In this document: piece by piece, positions 44,757 to 53,648 of the stretch
Layout: every line of letters begins with the position of its first letter
Numbering within the stretch: position 1 is the first letter of the stretch
Origin: Blastococcus mobilis
GTDB lineage: Bacteria > Actinomycetota > Actinomycetes > Mycobacteriales > Geodermatophilaceae
Direction of reading: 5' to 3'
NCBI RefSeq assembly: GCF_900188025.1
Contig: NZ_FZNO01000011.1
Coordinates: forward strand, 62,001 to 126,000
DNA length: 64,000 nucleotides
Translations under genes and position numbers: made by a program
The notes under the pieces: generated by a model
Database searches by the model: none
What the model was told of the DNA's origin: nothing
The model's input: only the letters and a program-made list of their open reading frames with translations

Positions 44757-45428
44757 CTAGTCCGCCAGGGCTCCGGCAGGACCGGCCGGGACCCCGTTGG
44801 ACAGGTACCCCACCGCGCGGCCCCACACGGTCACGATGTTGTCGACCATGACGTCCTGCGGCCACGTGCGGCCCCTCAGGAACCGTGCGGTGCAGGCCTC
44901 GTCCACCATGCCGGCGAGGAGCTCGGCCACGATCTCCGGCTCCATGCCGTCCATCCGGGCGTGGGCCCCCGAGCTCTCGATCCCGCGCTGGATCTTGTGG
45001 ACGAACTGCCGTCGGTAGTCGTCACGGAGCCGGGTGAAGCGCGGATTGGACGCCGACATCTGATCGAGCAGCAGCCACAGGTCCACGTTCTCGGCGAAGC
45101 CGGACACGTACCGGGCGACGGTGGCGTGGACGCTCTCGAGGGGGGTATCGCGCCGCCAGACGCTGCGCGACTGCTCCTTGAGATCGGCCCACATGTTCTC
45201 GAGCAGGGTCGAGTAGATGTCTTCCTTGTTGTCGAAGTAGAGGTAGAACGTGCCGTGCGCGCGGCCCGCGGCGCGAGCGATCTGGGCGACGGTCGCGCGC
45301 GCGTAGCCGTGCTCGCTGAGGACCGCCCGCGCGGCCGCCAGCAGCGCCCGCCTGGTCGCCTCCGTGCGTCGCTGCTGGCCCGTCGGCGGTGGCCGCTCCG
45401 TCAGGCTCGCGCCTGGCCGAGATGTCAT
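44757..45428 (-). CDS. TetR/AcrR family transcriptional regulator
   Basis: A 223-residue regulator. The N-terminal HTH (RALLAAARAVLSEHGYARATVAQIARAAGRAHGTFYLYFDNKEDIYSTLL, about residues 22-70) is a good TetR match; the C-terminal ligand domain is all-helical. Its central position in the catabolic region makes it the best candidate for the protein that binds the shared TGAYRYNNRYGTCA sites. The ATG at 45428 is preferred; a longer GTG start at 45509 would add 27 non-conserved residues. It is divergent from the LLM oxidoreductase at 45528. TAG stop. Confidence 0.88.
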   Translation of the reverse strand: MTSRPGASLTERPPPTGQQRRTEATRRALLAAARAVLSEHGYARATVAQIARAAGRAHGTFYLYFDNKEDIYSTLLENMWADLKEQSRSVWRRDTPLESVHATVARYVSGFAENVDLWLLLDQMSASNPRFTRLRDDYRRQFVHKIQRGIESSGAHARMDGMEPEIVAELLAGMVDEACTARFLRGRTWPQDVMVDNIVTVWGRAVGYLSNGVPAGPAGALAD

Positions 45429-45527
45429 CGCGTTCCCAATCCTCGTGAAACCTGAGCTGTTTCGCTCGCGGTCACGTCCCATCCCGGCGGGGCCGCCCCC
45501 ACCCACCAACGATGACAGAGGTTACTG

Positions 45528-46556
45528 ATGTTGCAGAGTCCAGCGCGGGCCGGCATCACCCTCGGGGTGCAGAACGGCCTCCGGGTGGAGCACCTTCCCG
45601 AGGTCGCCAGGCAGGCGGAGGCCCTCGGGTACACCGAGCTCTGGAGCGAGGAGGCCGGGGGCGGCGATGCGGTGACGGGCCTCGCCGCGGCCGCGGTGAC
45701 CACGCGCTCGGTGGGCCTCGGCACCGGGATCATCCCCGTGTTCGGGCGGGCGCCGGCGGTCGTCGCCATGGAGGCGGCGAGCCTCCAACTGCTCTCCGGC
45801 GGGCGGTTCCGGCTCGGTCTCGGTGCGTCCACGCCCACGATCGCCACCTCCTGGCGCGGTGAGGCCTACGAGCGTCCGCTCGAGCGGCTCGTCGAGTACG
45901 TGGACGTCGTCCGGCGGCTGTTGGCGGGCGAGAAGGTGACCCACCACGGGCAAGTCCACCTCGACGGGTACCGACTGCAGCTGCCCGCCCCGCTGCCCCC
46001 GGTGCCACCGGTGTACCTGGCGGCGCTGGGGGAGCGGGCGCTCACCCTCGCCGGCCGGCATGCCGACGGCGTGATCCTCGGGAACATGACGCCGCGGGGC
46101 GTGGCCCAGAGCGTGGAGACGGTGCGCAACGCGGCCGCCGACAGCGGTCGGACACCGGAGGCCGTCGACATCATCGGCCGGGTCACCGTGCTCGTCGAGG
46201 AGGATCTCGACCTCGCCCGCGCGACGGTGGGCCGCATCGCCGGGTTCTACCTCAGCACCGACGTCTACCGCCGGTCGCTCACCCGGCAGGGGTTCGGCGC
46301 CGAGGTGGACCGCTTCGCGGCGACGTGGGACGGCGGCGAGCGGGCCGCGGCGGTGGAGCAGCTGAGCGACGAGATCCTCAACGCCTTCGCCGTGTTCGGG
46401 GACGAGCAGACGGTCACGCGCGGGATCGCCCGGTTCCGGGAGGCGGGGCTGCAGGCGCCCATCCTCTACCCGATCGTCCAGGGCGCGACGCCCGCCGACG
46501 GGGACGGTGCCGTGGAACGGCTGGTCGCGGTAGCCTCCCGGCTCCGTGCCTCGTGA
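45528..46556 (+). CDS. LLM class F420-dependent oxidoreductase
   Basis: Luciferase-like fold of 342 residues: LPEVARQAEALGYTELWSEEAGGGDAVTGLAAAAVTTRSVGLGTGIIPVFGR is a characteristic barrel start, and GGRFRLGLGASTPTIATSWRG forms the cofactor-binding region. Expected to use F420 or FMN. It is divergent from the TetR gene with 99 bases between and is followed by the second Liv-type operon. The ATG at 45528 follows a weak AGAGG site. Confidence 0.87.
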   Translation: MLQSPARAGITLGVQNGLRVEHLPEVARQAEALGYTELWSEEAGGGDAVTGLAAAAVTTRSVGLGTGIIPVFGRAPAVVAMEAASLQLLSGGRFRLGLGASTPTIATSWRGEAYERPLERLVEYVDVVRRLLAGEKVTHHGQVHLDGYRLQLPAPLPPVPPVYLAALGERALTLAGRHADGVILGNMTPRGVAQSVETVRNAAADSGRTPEAVDIIGRVTVLVEEDLDLARATVGRIAGFYLSTDVYRRSLTRQGFGAEVDRFAATWDGGERAAAVEQLSDEILNAFAVFGDEQTVTRGIARFREAGLQAPILYPIVQGATPADGDGAVERLVAVASRLRAS

Positions 46557-46608
46557 CGTGGCGAGGGTTACGAGATGGCCTCGTTTCGAGCCGACGGACC
46601 CAAACTCT

Positions 46609-46622
46609 TGACACGCATGTCA
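46609..46622 (+). promoter_or_regulatory. Operator-like site B (TGACAC-GC-ATGTCA)
   Basis: Third match to TGAYRYNNRYGTCA. It overlaps a TTGACA -35 hexamer (46608-46613) ahead of the second Liv-type operon, so binding would block RNA polymerase. Confidence 0.55.
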
Positions 46623-46673
46623 GTTGTGCCAGAGCCTCCTGTGAGCCACCTCACCCGACAGGGGGATCGCTTC

Positions 46674-47489
46674 GTGCAGCCAGCCACCGCGAGCCAGCCG
46701 ATCGCCGCCGACCGCCCACCGCCGCCCGCCCTGAGTGCCGAGGGGCTCTCGCTCTCCTTCGGCGGTGTGAAGGCCCTGCAGGACGTCACGATGGAGCTCC
46801 GGAAGAGCGAGCTGCTCGCCGTCATCGGGCCGAACGGAGCGGGGAAGACCTCCCTGCTGAACTGCCTCACCGGGTTCTACCGGCCTCAGCAGGGCCGGGT
46901 CGTCCTCGACGGCGCGAAGGTGATCTCCGGCCTGCCGACGCACAAGATCGCGCGGCTGGGCGTGAGCCGGACGTTCCAGGGGACGCACCTGTTCACCGGC
47001 ATGACGGTCCTGGACAACATCATGATCGGCCGCTACGCCCACATGCGGACGAACCTGGCGCAGGCGTTCCTCTACGTGCCGTGGACGCGCCGCGAGGAGG
47101 TGCAGCACCGCGAGTTCGTCGAGGACATCATCGACTTCCTCGAGATCACCACGGTGCGCAAGCGGGTTGTCGGTGAGCTGGGCTACGGCCTGCGGAAGCG
47201 GGTGGACCTCGCCCGGGCACTCGCGATGGAGCCCTCGGTCCTCCTGATGGACGAGCCGATGGCCGGCATGAACCTCGAGGAGAAGGAAGACCTCGCCCGG
47301 TTCATCCTCGACGTCCGCGAGGCACGCGGCATCCCCATCGTCATCGTCGAGCACGACATGGCCGTGGTCATGGACATCGCCGACCGGATCGTCGTCCTCG
47401 ACTTCGGCCGCAAGATCAGCGAGGGCACTCCTGCCGAGGTCAGCGGCGACCCGGTCGTCATCAAGGCCTACCTCGGGGAGGCGCATTGA
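46674..47489 (+). CDS. ABC transporter ATP-binding protein, LivG type
   Basis: ATPase of 271 residues of the second Liv-type importer. Walker A GPNGAGKTS near 52-60, LivG-specific GVSRTFQGTHLF, signature region ELGYGLRKRVDLARAL, where LSYG is replaced by LGYG, and Walker B VLLMDEPMAGMN. The GTG at 46674 is chosen because GGGGGA lies 7 bases upstream; an ATG at 46575 would start upstream of the promoter and operator, and a GTG at 46641 lacks a ribosome-binding site. It overlaps the CoA ligase gene by 4 bases. Confidence 0.9.
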   Translation: MQPATASQPIAADRPPPPALSAEGLSLSFGGVKALQDVTMELRKSELLAVIGPNGAGKTSLLNCLTGFYRPQQGRVVLDGAKVISGLPTHKIARLGVSRTFQGTHLFTGMTVLDNIMIGRYAHMRTNLAQAFLYVPWTRREEVQHREFVEDIIDFLEITTVRKRVVGELGYGLRKRVDLARALAMEPSVLLMDEPMAGMNLEEKEDLARFILDVREARGIPIVIVEHDMAVVMDIADRIVVLDFGRKISEGTPAEVSGDPVVIKAYLGEAH

Positions 47490-49486
47490 ACGCGCACGGC
47501 TCGACCGCGACGGCCACCGCCGCCGAGACCGGGACCGAGGCCGCGGTCCGCACCCTGCCGCAGATCCTGCTCGAGCAGGCGCGCCGCCGGCCGACGGAGG
47601 TCGCGCAGCGCGAGAAGGACTTCGGGCTGTGGCGTCCCTACACCTGGTCGGAGGTCGTGTCCCAGGTCCGGAATCTCGCCCTGGGCCTCCGGGAACTGGG
47701 GCTCCGGCGGGGCGAGACCGTCGGGATCATCGGCGAGAACGAGGTCGAGCACTTCTGGACCGAGTACGCGGTCCAGGCCCTCGGCGGCAAGGTCGTCTCG
47801 ATGTACCCCGACCTCACGTCGGAGGAAGCCAAGTTCCTGCTCGAGGACTCCGAGGCCGTCGTCGTGGTCGCGGAGGACCAGGAGCAGGTGGACAAGATCC
47901 TCGAGATCCTCGACGAGCTGCCGGCGGTCCGCGCGGTCGTCTACTGGGACGACCGCGGCATGTGGGCCTACCGCGACGCGCGGCTGCGGACCCTCCAGCA
48001 GGTCCAGGCCGCGGGGGAGAAGGTGCACGAGGCGCAGCCCGAGCTCTTCGAGAGCATCGTCGGCGAGGGCGACCCCGGCGACGTCGCCGTCCTCAGCTAC
48101 ACGTCGGGCACCACCGGCCGCCCCAAGGGCGTCGTGACCACCCACCGGATGCTCCTGGACAACGCGTACCGGGTGCTCGACGCCATCCCGCTCAAGCCTG
48201 GGAGCGAGTACCTCAGCTACATCTCCCCGGCGTGGGCGACCGAGCAGATCTTCGGCGTCACGATGGGGCTGGTCGTTCCCTTCGTCCTCAACTTCCCCGA
48301 GGAGCCGGAGACCGTCCGGGAGAACATCCGCGAGCTGGCCGTTGACGCGCTCGTCTTCAGCCCTCGGCAGTGGGAGAGCCTCGCCGCCTCCGTGCAGGGG
48401 AAGATGGCCGAGGCCGGCCGGGTGCGCCGGGCGATCTACGGATGGGGTCTGAAGGCCGGGCACACCTACAAGGTCGCCCGCCTCGAAGGCCGGCAGCCGG
48501 GTGTGTTGGCGCGGCTGAACCACGCGCTCGCCCACCGGGTCGTGCTCCGTCCCGTCCTGGACCAGCTGGGCCTGATCAAGGCCCGCTTCGCCGTCTCCGG
48601 CGGCTCCTCCATGGCGCCGGACGTCTTCCGCTTCTTCCACGCCCTGGGCGTCCCCCTGCGCAACATCTACGGCACCAGCGAGATGGGGCTGTTCACCCTG
48701 CACCAGGGCGACACCTACAACGTGGAGACGGTCGGCCACTGGATGAAGACGCGGCCCGCCATCGGGCCGCCGCTGGAGTCGCGCATCAGCGAGGAGGGCG
48801 AGCTCCAGGTGCGCGGCGGCGCAGGCTTCTCCGGCTACTACAACCAGCCGGAGAAGAGCGCGGCGAAGTACACGCCGGACGGCTGGTTCCAGACCGGCGA
48901 CGCGGTCACCGTCACCGACGACGGCGAACTGGTCTTCCTCGAGCGGCTGGAGGACATGCGCCGGCTGGCCACCGGCGTGCCGTTCCCGCCCCAGTTCATC
49001 GAGATCCGGCTCCGCTTCAGTCCCTACATCCGGGACGTGATGGTGCTCGGTGACGAGACCCGCGACTTCGTGGCGGCGCTGGTCAACATCGACGGCGAGA
49101 TGATCGGCAACTGGGCCGAGGAGCGGGGGATCGGCTACACGACCTTCCAGGACCTCTCCCAGAAGCCCCAGGTCCGGGAGCTGATCCGCCGCGAGATCGA
49201 CCGGATCAGCGAACTGCTGCCCGAGGGCAGTCGAGTACGGCGCTTCATCAACCTGCCCAAGGAACTCGACGCCGACGAGGGCGAGCTGACCCGCACCCGC
49301 AAGCTCCGCCGCGACTTCCTGGAGGTCCGCTACAAGGACCTCATCGAAGGCATCTACGACGGGAGCTCCACCGTCGACGTCGAGATCCCCATCACCTACC
49401 AAGACGGGCGCAAGGGCGTGCTCCGCGCGAAGACCGTCGCTACCGACGTCGACCAGCCCGTTCCGGGCGGAGAGGAGGTCCGGTGA
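47486..49486 (+). CDS. AMP-dependent acyl-CoA synthetase embedded in the transporter operon
   Basis: ANL-superfamily acyl-CoA ligase of 666 residues, in the long-chain/bile-acid-type size range. The P-loop-like AMP motif YTSGTTGRPKG starts at residue 205; NIYGTSEMGLFT and GWFQTGDAVTVTDDGELVFLERLEDMRRL are the later adenylation motifs. Lying between LivG and LivH, it probably traps the imported substrate as a CoA ester, a design known from vectorial acylation. TTG start at 47486, coupled to LivG by overlap; it overlaps the permease gene by 4 bases. Confidence 0.9.
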   Translation: MNAHGSTATATAAETGTEAAVRTLPQILLEQARRRPTEVAQREKDFGLWRPYTWSEVVSQVRNLALGLRELGLRRGETVGIIGENEVEHFWTEYAVQALGGKVVSMYPDLTSEEAKFLLEDSEAVVVVAEDQEQVDKILEILDELPAVRAVVYWDDRGMWAYRDARLRTLQQVQAAGEKVHEAQPELFESIVGEGDPGDVAVLSYTSGTTGRPKGVVTTHRMLLDNAYRVLDAIPLKPGSEYLSYISPAWATEQIFGVTMGLVVPFVLNFPEEPETVRENIRELAVDALVFSPRQWESLAASVQGKMAEAGRVRRAIYGWGLKAGHTYKVARLEGRQPGVLARLNHALAHRVVLRPVLDQLGLIKARFAVSGGSSMAPDVFRFFHALGVPLRNIYGTSEMGLFTLHQGDTYNVETVGHWMKTRPAIGPPLESRISEEGELQVRGGAGFSGYYNQPEKSAAKYTPDGWFQTGDAVTVTDDGELVFLERLEDMRRLATGVPFPPQFIEIRLRFSPYIRDVMVLGDETRDFVAALVNIDGEMIGNWAEERGIGYTTFQDLSQKPQVRELIRREIDRISELLPEGSRVRRFINLPKELDADEGELTRTRKLRRDFLEVRYKDLIEGIYDGSSTVDVEIPITYQDGRKGVLRAKTVATDVDQPVPGGEEVR

Positions 49487-50367
49487 TCCAGCTCATCGAG
49501 TACGCGCTGAACGGGGCGCTGCTAGGCCTGTTGTACGCGCTCATCGCCATGGGCTTCGTGGTGATCTACCGAGCATCGAAGGTCTTCAACTTCGCCCAGG
49601 GCGAGCTGGTGGTGGTCGGCGCCTTCCTCGTCTGGTTCTTCACCCTCGACCTCGGCCTGCCGCTCTACGTGGGCCTGGCGCTGGCGCTCGCGGGCGCGGC
49701 GATCTTCGGGCTCGTCATCGAGCCCCTGCTGTTCCGGCGCCTGGTGGGGCAGTCCACCTTCGCGATGGTCATGGTGACGATCGGCCTGCTGATCCTGCTG
49801 CGCGGGCTGGTCCTCGTGATCTTCGGGCCGTCGGTCCGTCCCTTCCCGGCACTCATCTCCACGAGCCCGGTGAACATCGGGGACATCACGCTCAACCGGG
49901 GCCTGCTCTTCGGCGGGATCTTCACGATCGTGCTCGCGATCGGCGTCTCCCTGTACTTCTCGCGGACCCGGCCCGGACTGCGCATGACGGTGGTCGCGGA
50001 GGACCACCAGATCGCCCAGTCCATGGGCATCTCCGTCCGGCGGTCCATCGCCTACGCCTGGGCCATGGGCATGGTGCTCTCGACGTTGGCCGCCGTGTTC
50101 TACCTGAACGGCAAATCGGTCACCTTCCTGGTCTCCGAGATCGGTTTCGCGGCGCTCCCCGTGGCGCTGCTGGCCGGCCTGGAGTCGGTGGGTGGCCTTA
50201 TCCCGGCCGGGATCATCGTCGGGGTGGCCCAGGGGCTCGCCGCCGGCTACATCGACCCGCTCATCGGCGGGAGTTTCTCGGCCGTCTTCCCGTACCTCGT
50301 CATGGTGACCATTCTTTTCCTCCGGCCGTCGGGTCTCTTCGGCTGGCGGATCGTCGAGAGGGTGTAG
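49483..50367 (+). CDS. ABC transporter permease, LivH type
   Basis: Membrane permease of 294 residues, about 8 helices; starts IQLIEYALNGALLGLLYALIAMGFVVIYRASKVFNFAQGE, the LivH signature. The coupling loop GLRMTVVAEDHQIAQSMGISVRRS lies near residues 166-188. GTG start overlapping the ligase stop by 4 bases. TAG stop, with the next ATG immediately after. Confidence 0.92.
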   Translation: MIQLIEYALNGALLGLLYALIAMGFVVIYRASKVFNFAQGELVVVGAFLVWFFTLDLGLPLYVGLALALAGAAIFGLVIEPLLFRRLVGQSTFAMVMVTIGLLILLRGLVLVIFGPSVRPFPALISTSPVNIGDITLNRGLLFGGIFTIVLAIGVSLYFSRTRPGLRMTVVAEDHQIAQSMGISVRRSIAYAWAMGMVLSTLAAVFYLNGKSVTFLVSEIGFAALPVALLAGLESVGGLIPAGIIVGVAQGLAAGYIDPLIGGSFSAVFPYLVMVTILFLRPSGLFGWRIVERV

Positions 50368-51426
50368 ATGTCCATGCAGCCGGCGGGCGTCTTCGCCCAG
50401 AGCTACGTGCGGGACATGGCGATATTCCGCACCTGGAAGCAGGGACTCGCCCTGGGCATCTTCCTGCTGGCACTGCTCCTCGTCCCCGCAGTGCTCGGTG
50501 CCCGCTACGTCGCCATCGCCAACATCATGCTGATCACCGCGGTCGTGGTCCTCGGACTGCAGATCACGACCGGCTTCGCGGGGCAGGTGAACCTGGGTCA
50601 GGCGGCATTCATGGGAATGGGTGCCTACACGGCCGGGGCGTTGTCCTCCGGGCAGCAGTGGCCGTTCCTGGTCACGGTCCCGATCGCGGGCATCGTGGCG
50701 GCCCTGTTCGGCGCCATCTTCGGACTGGCGGCCGTCCGGATCCGCGGCTTCTACCTCGCGTTGACGACCATCGCCGCGCAGTTCATCTTCGTGTTCGCCG
50801 TCCTGAACCTGCCCACGTCCTGGACCGGCGGGGCGCAGGGCCTGCGCGTCGAGACGGCGTCGATCTTCGGCTTCGTGTTCAACACCGACAACCGCATGTA
50901 CTACCTGATCCTCGCGATCACGGCGATCATGACGATCGGGGCCTACGGGATCGTGCGGAGCCGGCACGGGCGCGCCTTCGTCGCCGTCCGGGACGACGAC
51001 CTGGCGGCCGGCTTCACCGGCGTGAACGTGGTGGGCACGAAGGCGACGGCGTTCTTCGTCGGAGCGTTCTACGCCGGCGTCGGTGGTGCGCTCTGGGCCT
51101 ACTACATCCGGTTCGTCTCCGCCGACCAGTTCACCTTGTTCAACTCGGTCTACTACATGGGAATGGTCATCGTCGGCGGCCTGGGTTCCATCGCGGGCGC
51201 ATTCGTGGGCGTGTTCCTGATCCGCGCCGCCCAGGAGATCCTCACCGCCGTCGGCCCCTCGATCGCCGACGTGTTCCCGGCGCTCGGCAGCAGCGTCGTC
51301 TTCGCCAGCGTGAACATCGTCCTGGGCGCGGCGATCGCACTGATGCTCATCCTCGAACCCCGCGGCGTGATGCACCGCTACAACGTCCTCAAACGCGCCT
51401 ACCGATTGTGGCCCTATCCGCATTAG
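50368..51426 (+). CDS. ABC transporter permease, LivM type
   Basis: Membrane permease of 352 residues. LivM signature ITTGFAGQVNLGQAAFMGMGAYTAGAL near residues 66-92; coupling helix RSRHGRAFVAVRDDDLAAGFTGVNV near 194-218. The ATG follows the livH TAG directly. TAG stop. Together with LivG, LivH, LivF and the lipoprotein it forms a complete importer. Confidence 0.92.
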   Translation: MSMQPAGVFAQSYVRDMAIFRTWKQGLALGIFLLALLLVPAVLGARYVAIANIMLITAVVVLGLQITTGFAGQVNLGQAAFMGMGAYTAGALSSGQQWPFLVTVPIAGIVAALFGAIFGLAAVRIRGFYLALTTIAAQFIFVFAVLNLPTSWTGGAQGLRVETASIFGFVFNTDNRMYYLILAITAIMTIGAYGIVRSRHGRAFVAVRDDDLAAGFTGVNVVGTKATAFFVGAFYAGVGGALWAYYIRFVSADQFTLFNSVYYMGMVIVGGLGSIAGAFVGVFLIRAAQEILTAVGPSIADVFPALGSSVVFASVNIVLGAAIALMLILEPRGVMHRYNVLKRAYRLWPYPH

Positions 51427-51492
51427 CCGGGCCCACCTGTCCGTCGCTCCTCCGATCCGCATCCTGGCTACCTCCTAGAGATGGAGAAAGAA

Positions 51493-52764
51493 ATGGCGAG
51501 CAAGAGAAACGGCCGTGTCCTCGCGGCCTCCGTGGCGGCGGCAACCCTGCTCACCGCCTGCGGCGGCGACGACGAGGGCGGTGGCGGCGGTGGCGGCGGC
51601 GAGGGGGCGTCGGGGGGCGCGACCTACAACCAGGCGTGGCTGGTCGACTTCTCCGGGCCGTACGCCGACGTCTACGACGAACTGCAGGCGGCCCGCGAGG
51701 CGACCAACGAGTGGTGGAACGACCAGGTGGGCAGCGAGATCGGCGTCCAGCTGTCGGGCGAGGTGTACGACCACCGCTACGACGCCGCCCAGGTCGCGAG
51801 CCTCTGGCCGGGCATCCTCTCCGAGATCCAGCCGATCATGGCGATGGGCGTCGGCGGTCCCGACGTCGCCGCCCTCCAGCAGCGGCTGCCCAGCGACAAG
51901 GTGCCGATGCTGATGAACACGGCCGGCTACGGCTACGCCTGGGAGCCCGACCAGTGGGTGTTCAACCCACGGGCCACCTACGTCCACGAGGCCGCCGGTT
52001 TCGTCGACTGGTTCAAGGAGGCCCAGAAGATCGACGGGCCGGTGAAGGTCGCCATGATCTCCTCCGAGGCGTCCCCCGCCTACGTGGACATGGTCGACGG
52101 CATCGAGGGCTTCGCGGAGGCCAACCCGGACGTGGCCGAGGTGGTCGCGGTCGAGTTCGCCGAGGTGCAGCCGGCCGACCTGAGCAGCCAGGTGCGCCGG
52201 ATCGTGGGCGCCGAGGCGGACGTGATCCTCATCCAGACCAACACCACGCAGGCCGTCGTCACCATGCAGGCCCTCGAGTCGCTCAACCAGGACATCCCGA
52301 TCATGTTGAGCTCGCACAACAGCCTGCAGGCCACGGCCGACGCCGCCGGTGGGCTGGAGAAGCTCGAGGGCGACTTCGAGTCGTTCGGCTTCGTCGTCCC
52401 CGCCGAGGAAGAGGGCGAGGCGTACGAGTTCTACAAGATGCTGACCGAGGACTACGGCCTCGAGGCGGAGTGGACGGTGCCGACGGTCCAGGGCATCGCG
52501 CACCAGCTGTACGCCAACCGGGTCGTCGAGCAGGCGGTCGAGATGGTGGGTGCCGAGAACCTCACCGGCCAGGCCATCTACGACGCGATCCTCGAGGTCC
52601 AGCTGACCTCCGAGGACCTGTTCGGGTTCCTGCCCGACCTCGACTGGACGCCGGAGGCGCCGTTCCCGACCAGCGGGCTCACCACCAGCATCGGGACGGT
52701 GGCCGACGGCACGTACGCGCGCGCCGAGCTCAACCACGAGATCCCGGAGCTCGAGAAGTGGTAG
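51493..52764 (+). CDS. ABC transporter substrate-binding lipoprotein
   Basis: Type I periplasmic-binding protein of 423 residues. The signal peptide has lipobox L-T-A-C (Cys near residue 21) followed by a Gly/Glu linker. The mature region (TYNQAWLVDFSGPYADVYDELQAAREATNEWWNDQVG) resembles the group whose operons contain a CoA ligase. The ATG at 51493 is chosen over that at 51481 because GGAGAA lies 6 bases before it. TAG stop; the next GTG overlaps it. Confidence 0.87.
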   Translation: MASKRNGRVLAASVAAATLLTACGGDDEGGGGGGGGEGASGGATYNQAWLVDFSGPYADVYDELQAAREATNEWWNDQVGSEIGVQLSGEVYDHRYDAAQVASLWPGILSEIQPIMAMGVGGPDVAALQQRLPSDKVPMLMNTAGYGYAWEPDQWVFNPRATYVHEAAGFVDWFKEAQKIDGPVKVAMISSEASPAYVDMVDGIEGFAEANPDVAEVVAVEFAEVQPADLSSQVRRIVGAEADVILIQTNTTQAVVTMQALESLNQDIPIMLSSHNSLQATADAAGGLEKLEGDFESFGFVVPAEEEGEAYEFYKMLTEDYGLEAEWTVPTVQGIAHQLYANRVVEQAVEMVGAENLTGQAIYDAILEVQLTSEDLFGFLPDLDWTPEAPFPTSGLTTSIGTVADGTYARAELNHEIPELEKW

Positions 52765-53648
52765 CAGGTCCCGCGGCACGGTCCGGGGGTGCCCTCGCCG
52801 AGGGCGCCCCCGGGTCGGCCCCGTCCACGGCTGACCAGGGCGGCCCCGGCGGGTCGCCGCTCCTCGAGCTCAGCAACGTCGAGGTGACCTACAGCGGGGT
52901 CATCCTGGTCCTCAAGGGCATCAACATCACGGTGCCCCAGCGGGGCTGCGTGGCGCTCCTGGGCCCCAACGGCGCCGGCAAGAGCACCACCCTCAAGGCG
53001 GTCTCGGGCGTGCTCAAGACCGAGGAGGGCCTCGTCAGCGCCGGCCAGGTGCGCTTCGCCGGCGAGCGGATCGACACGCTGGCGGCCGAGCGGACCGTCC
53101 GCAAGGGCATCCTGCACGTGATGGAGGGCCGCAAGGTCCTCGAGCACATGACGGTCGAGCAGAACCTCGTGGCCGGTGGGCACCTGCAGCGGAGCAAGGA
53201 CGCCAAGGAGTCGCTCGAGCTGACCTACGAGTACTTCCCGCGGCTGGCCGACCTGCGCGGCCGGACGTCCGGTTACCTCTCCGGCGGCGAGCAGCAGATG
53301 CTCGTCATCGGCCGCGCGCTCATGGCCAGGCCGAAGCTCATGATGATCGACGAGCCGTCCCTCGGCCTGGCGCCGCTCATGGTCGAGGAGATCTTCTCGA
53401 TCCTGCACCGGCTCCGGCAGGAGGACCTGGCGCTGGTGATCGTGGAGCAGAACACCGCCGCGGCTCTGGCGCTGGCCGACTACGGGTACGTCCTGGACAA
53501 CGGCCGCATCGTGCTGGACGGCACGGCCGAGAGCCTGCGGTCCAACGAGGACATCCGCGAGTTCTACCTGGGCCTCGGCGCCACGGGGGAGCGCAAGAGC
53601 TTCCGCGACATCAAGCACTACCGCCGCCGGAAGCGGTGGCTGGGGTGA
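52758..53648 (+). CDS. ABC transporter ATP-binding protein, LivF type
   Basis: ATPase of 296 residues with a 35-residue low-complexity start. Walker A GPNGAGKST near 69-77, signature LSGGEQQMLVIGRALMA, Walker B LMMIDEPSLGLAP, and LivF segment VMEGRKVL. The C-terminus carries an extra basic tail (KSFRDIKHYRRRKRWLG). The GTG at 52758 has GGAG upstream and overlaps the previous TAG. Its stop overlaps the selenoprotein GTG by 4 bases, placing the selenoprotein in this operon. Confidence 0.92.
   Translation: MVAGPAARSGGALAEGAPGSAPSTADQGGPGGSPLLELSNVEVTYSGVILVLKGINITVPQRGCVALLGPNGAGKSTTLKAVSGVLKTEEGLVSAGQVRFAGERIDTLAAERTVRKGILHVMEGRKVLEHMTVEQNLVAGGHLQRSKDAKESLELTYEYFPRLADLRGRTSGYLSGGEQQMLVIGRALMARPKLMMIDEPSLGLAPLMVEEIFSILHRLRQEDLALVIVEQNTAAALALADYGYVLDNGRIVLDGTAESLRSNEDIREFYLGLGATGERKSFRDIKHYRRRKRWLG

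Noticed and set aside
46575-46673. N-terminal extension of LivG from ATG 46575
   Set aside because: The extension crosses the TTGACA -35 and the operator at 46609-46622 and lacks homology; GTG 46674 has a ribosome-binding site.
52762-52764. TAG at the end of the binding-protein gene as a second Sec codon
   Set aside because: The conserved protein is complete at ELEKW and the next gene's start overlaps the stop; there is no conserved continuation.
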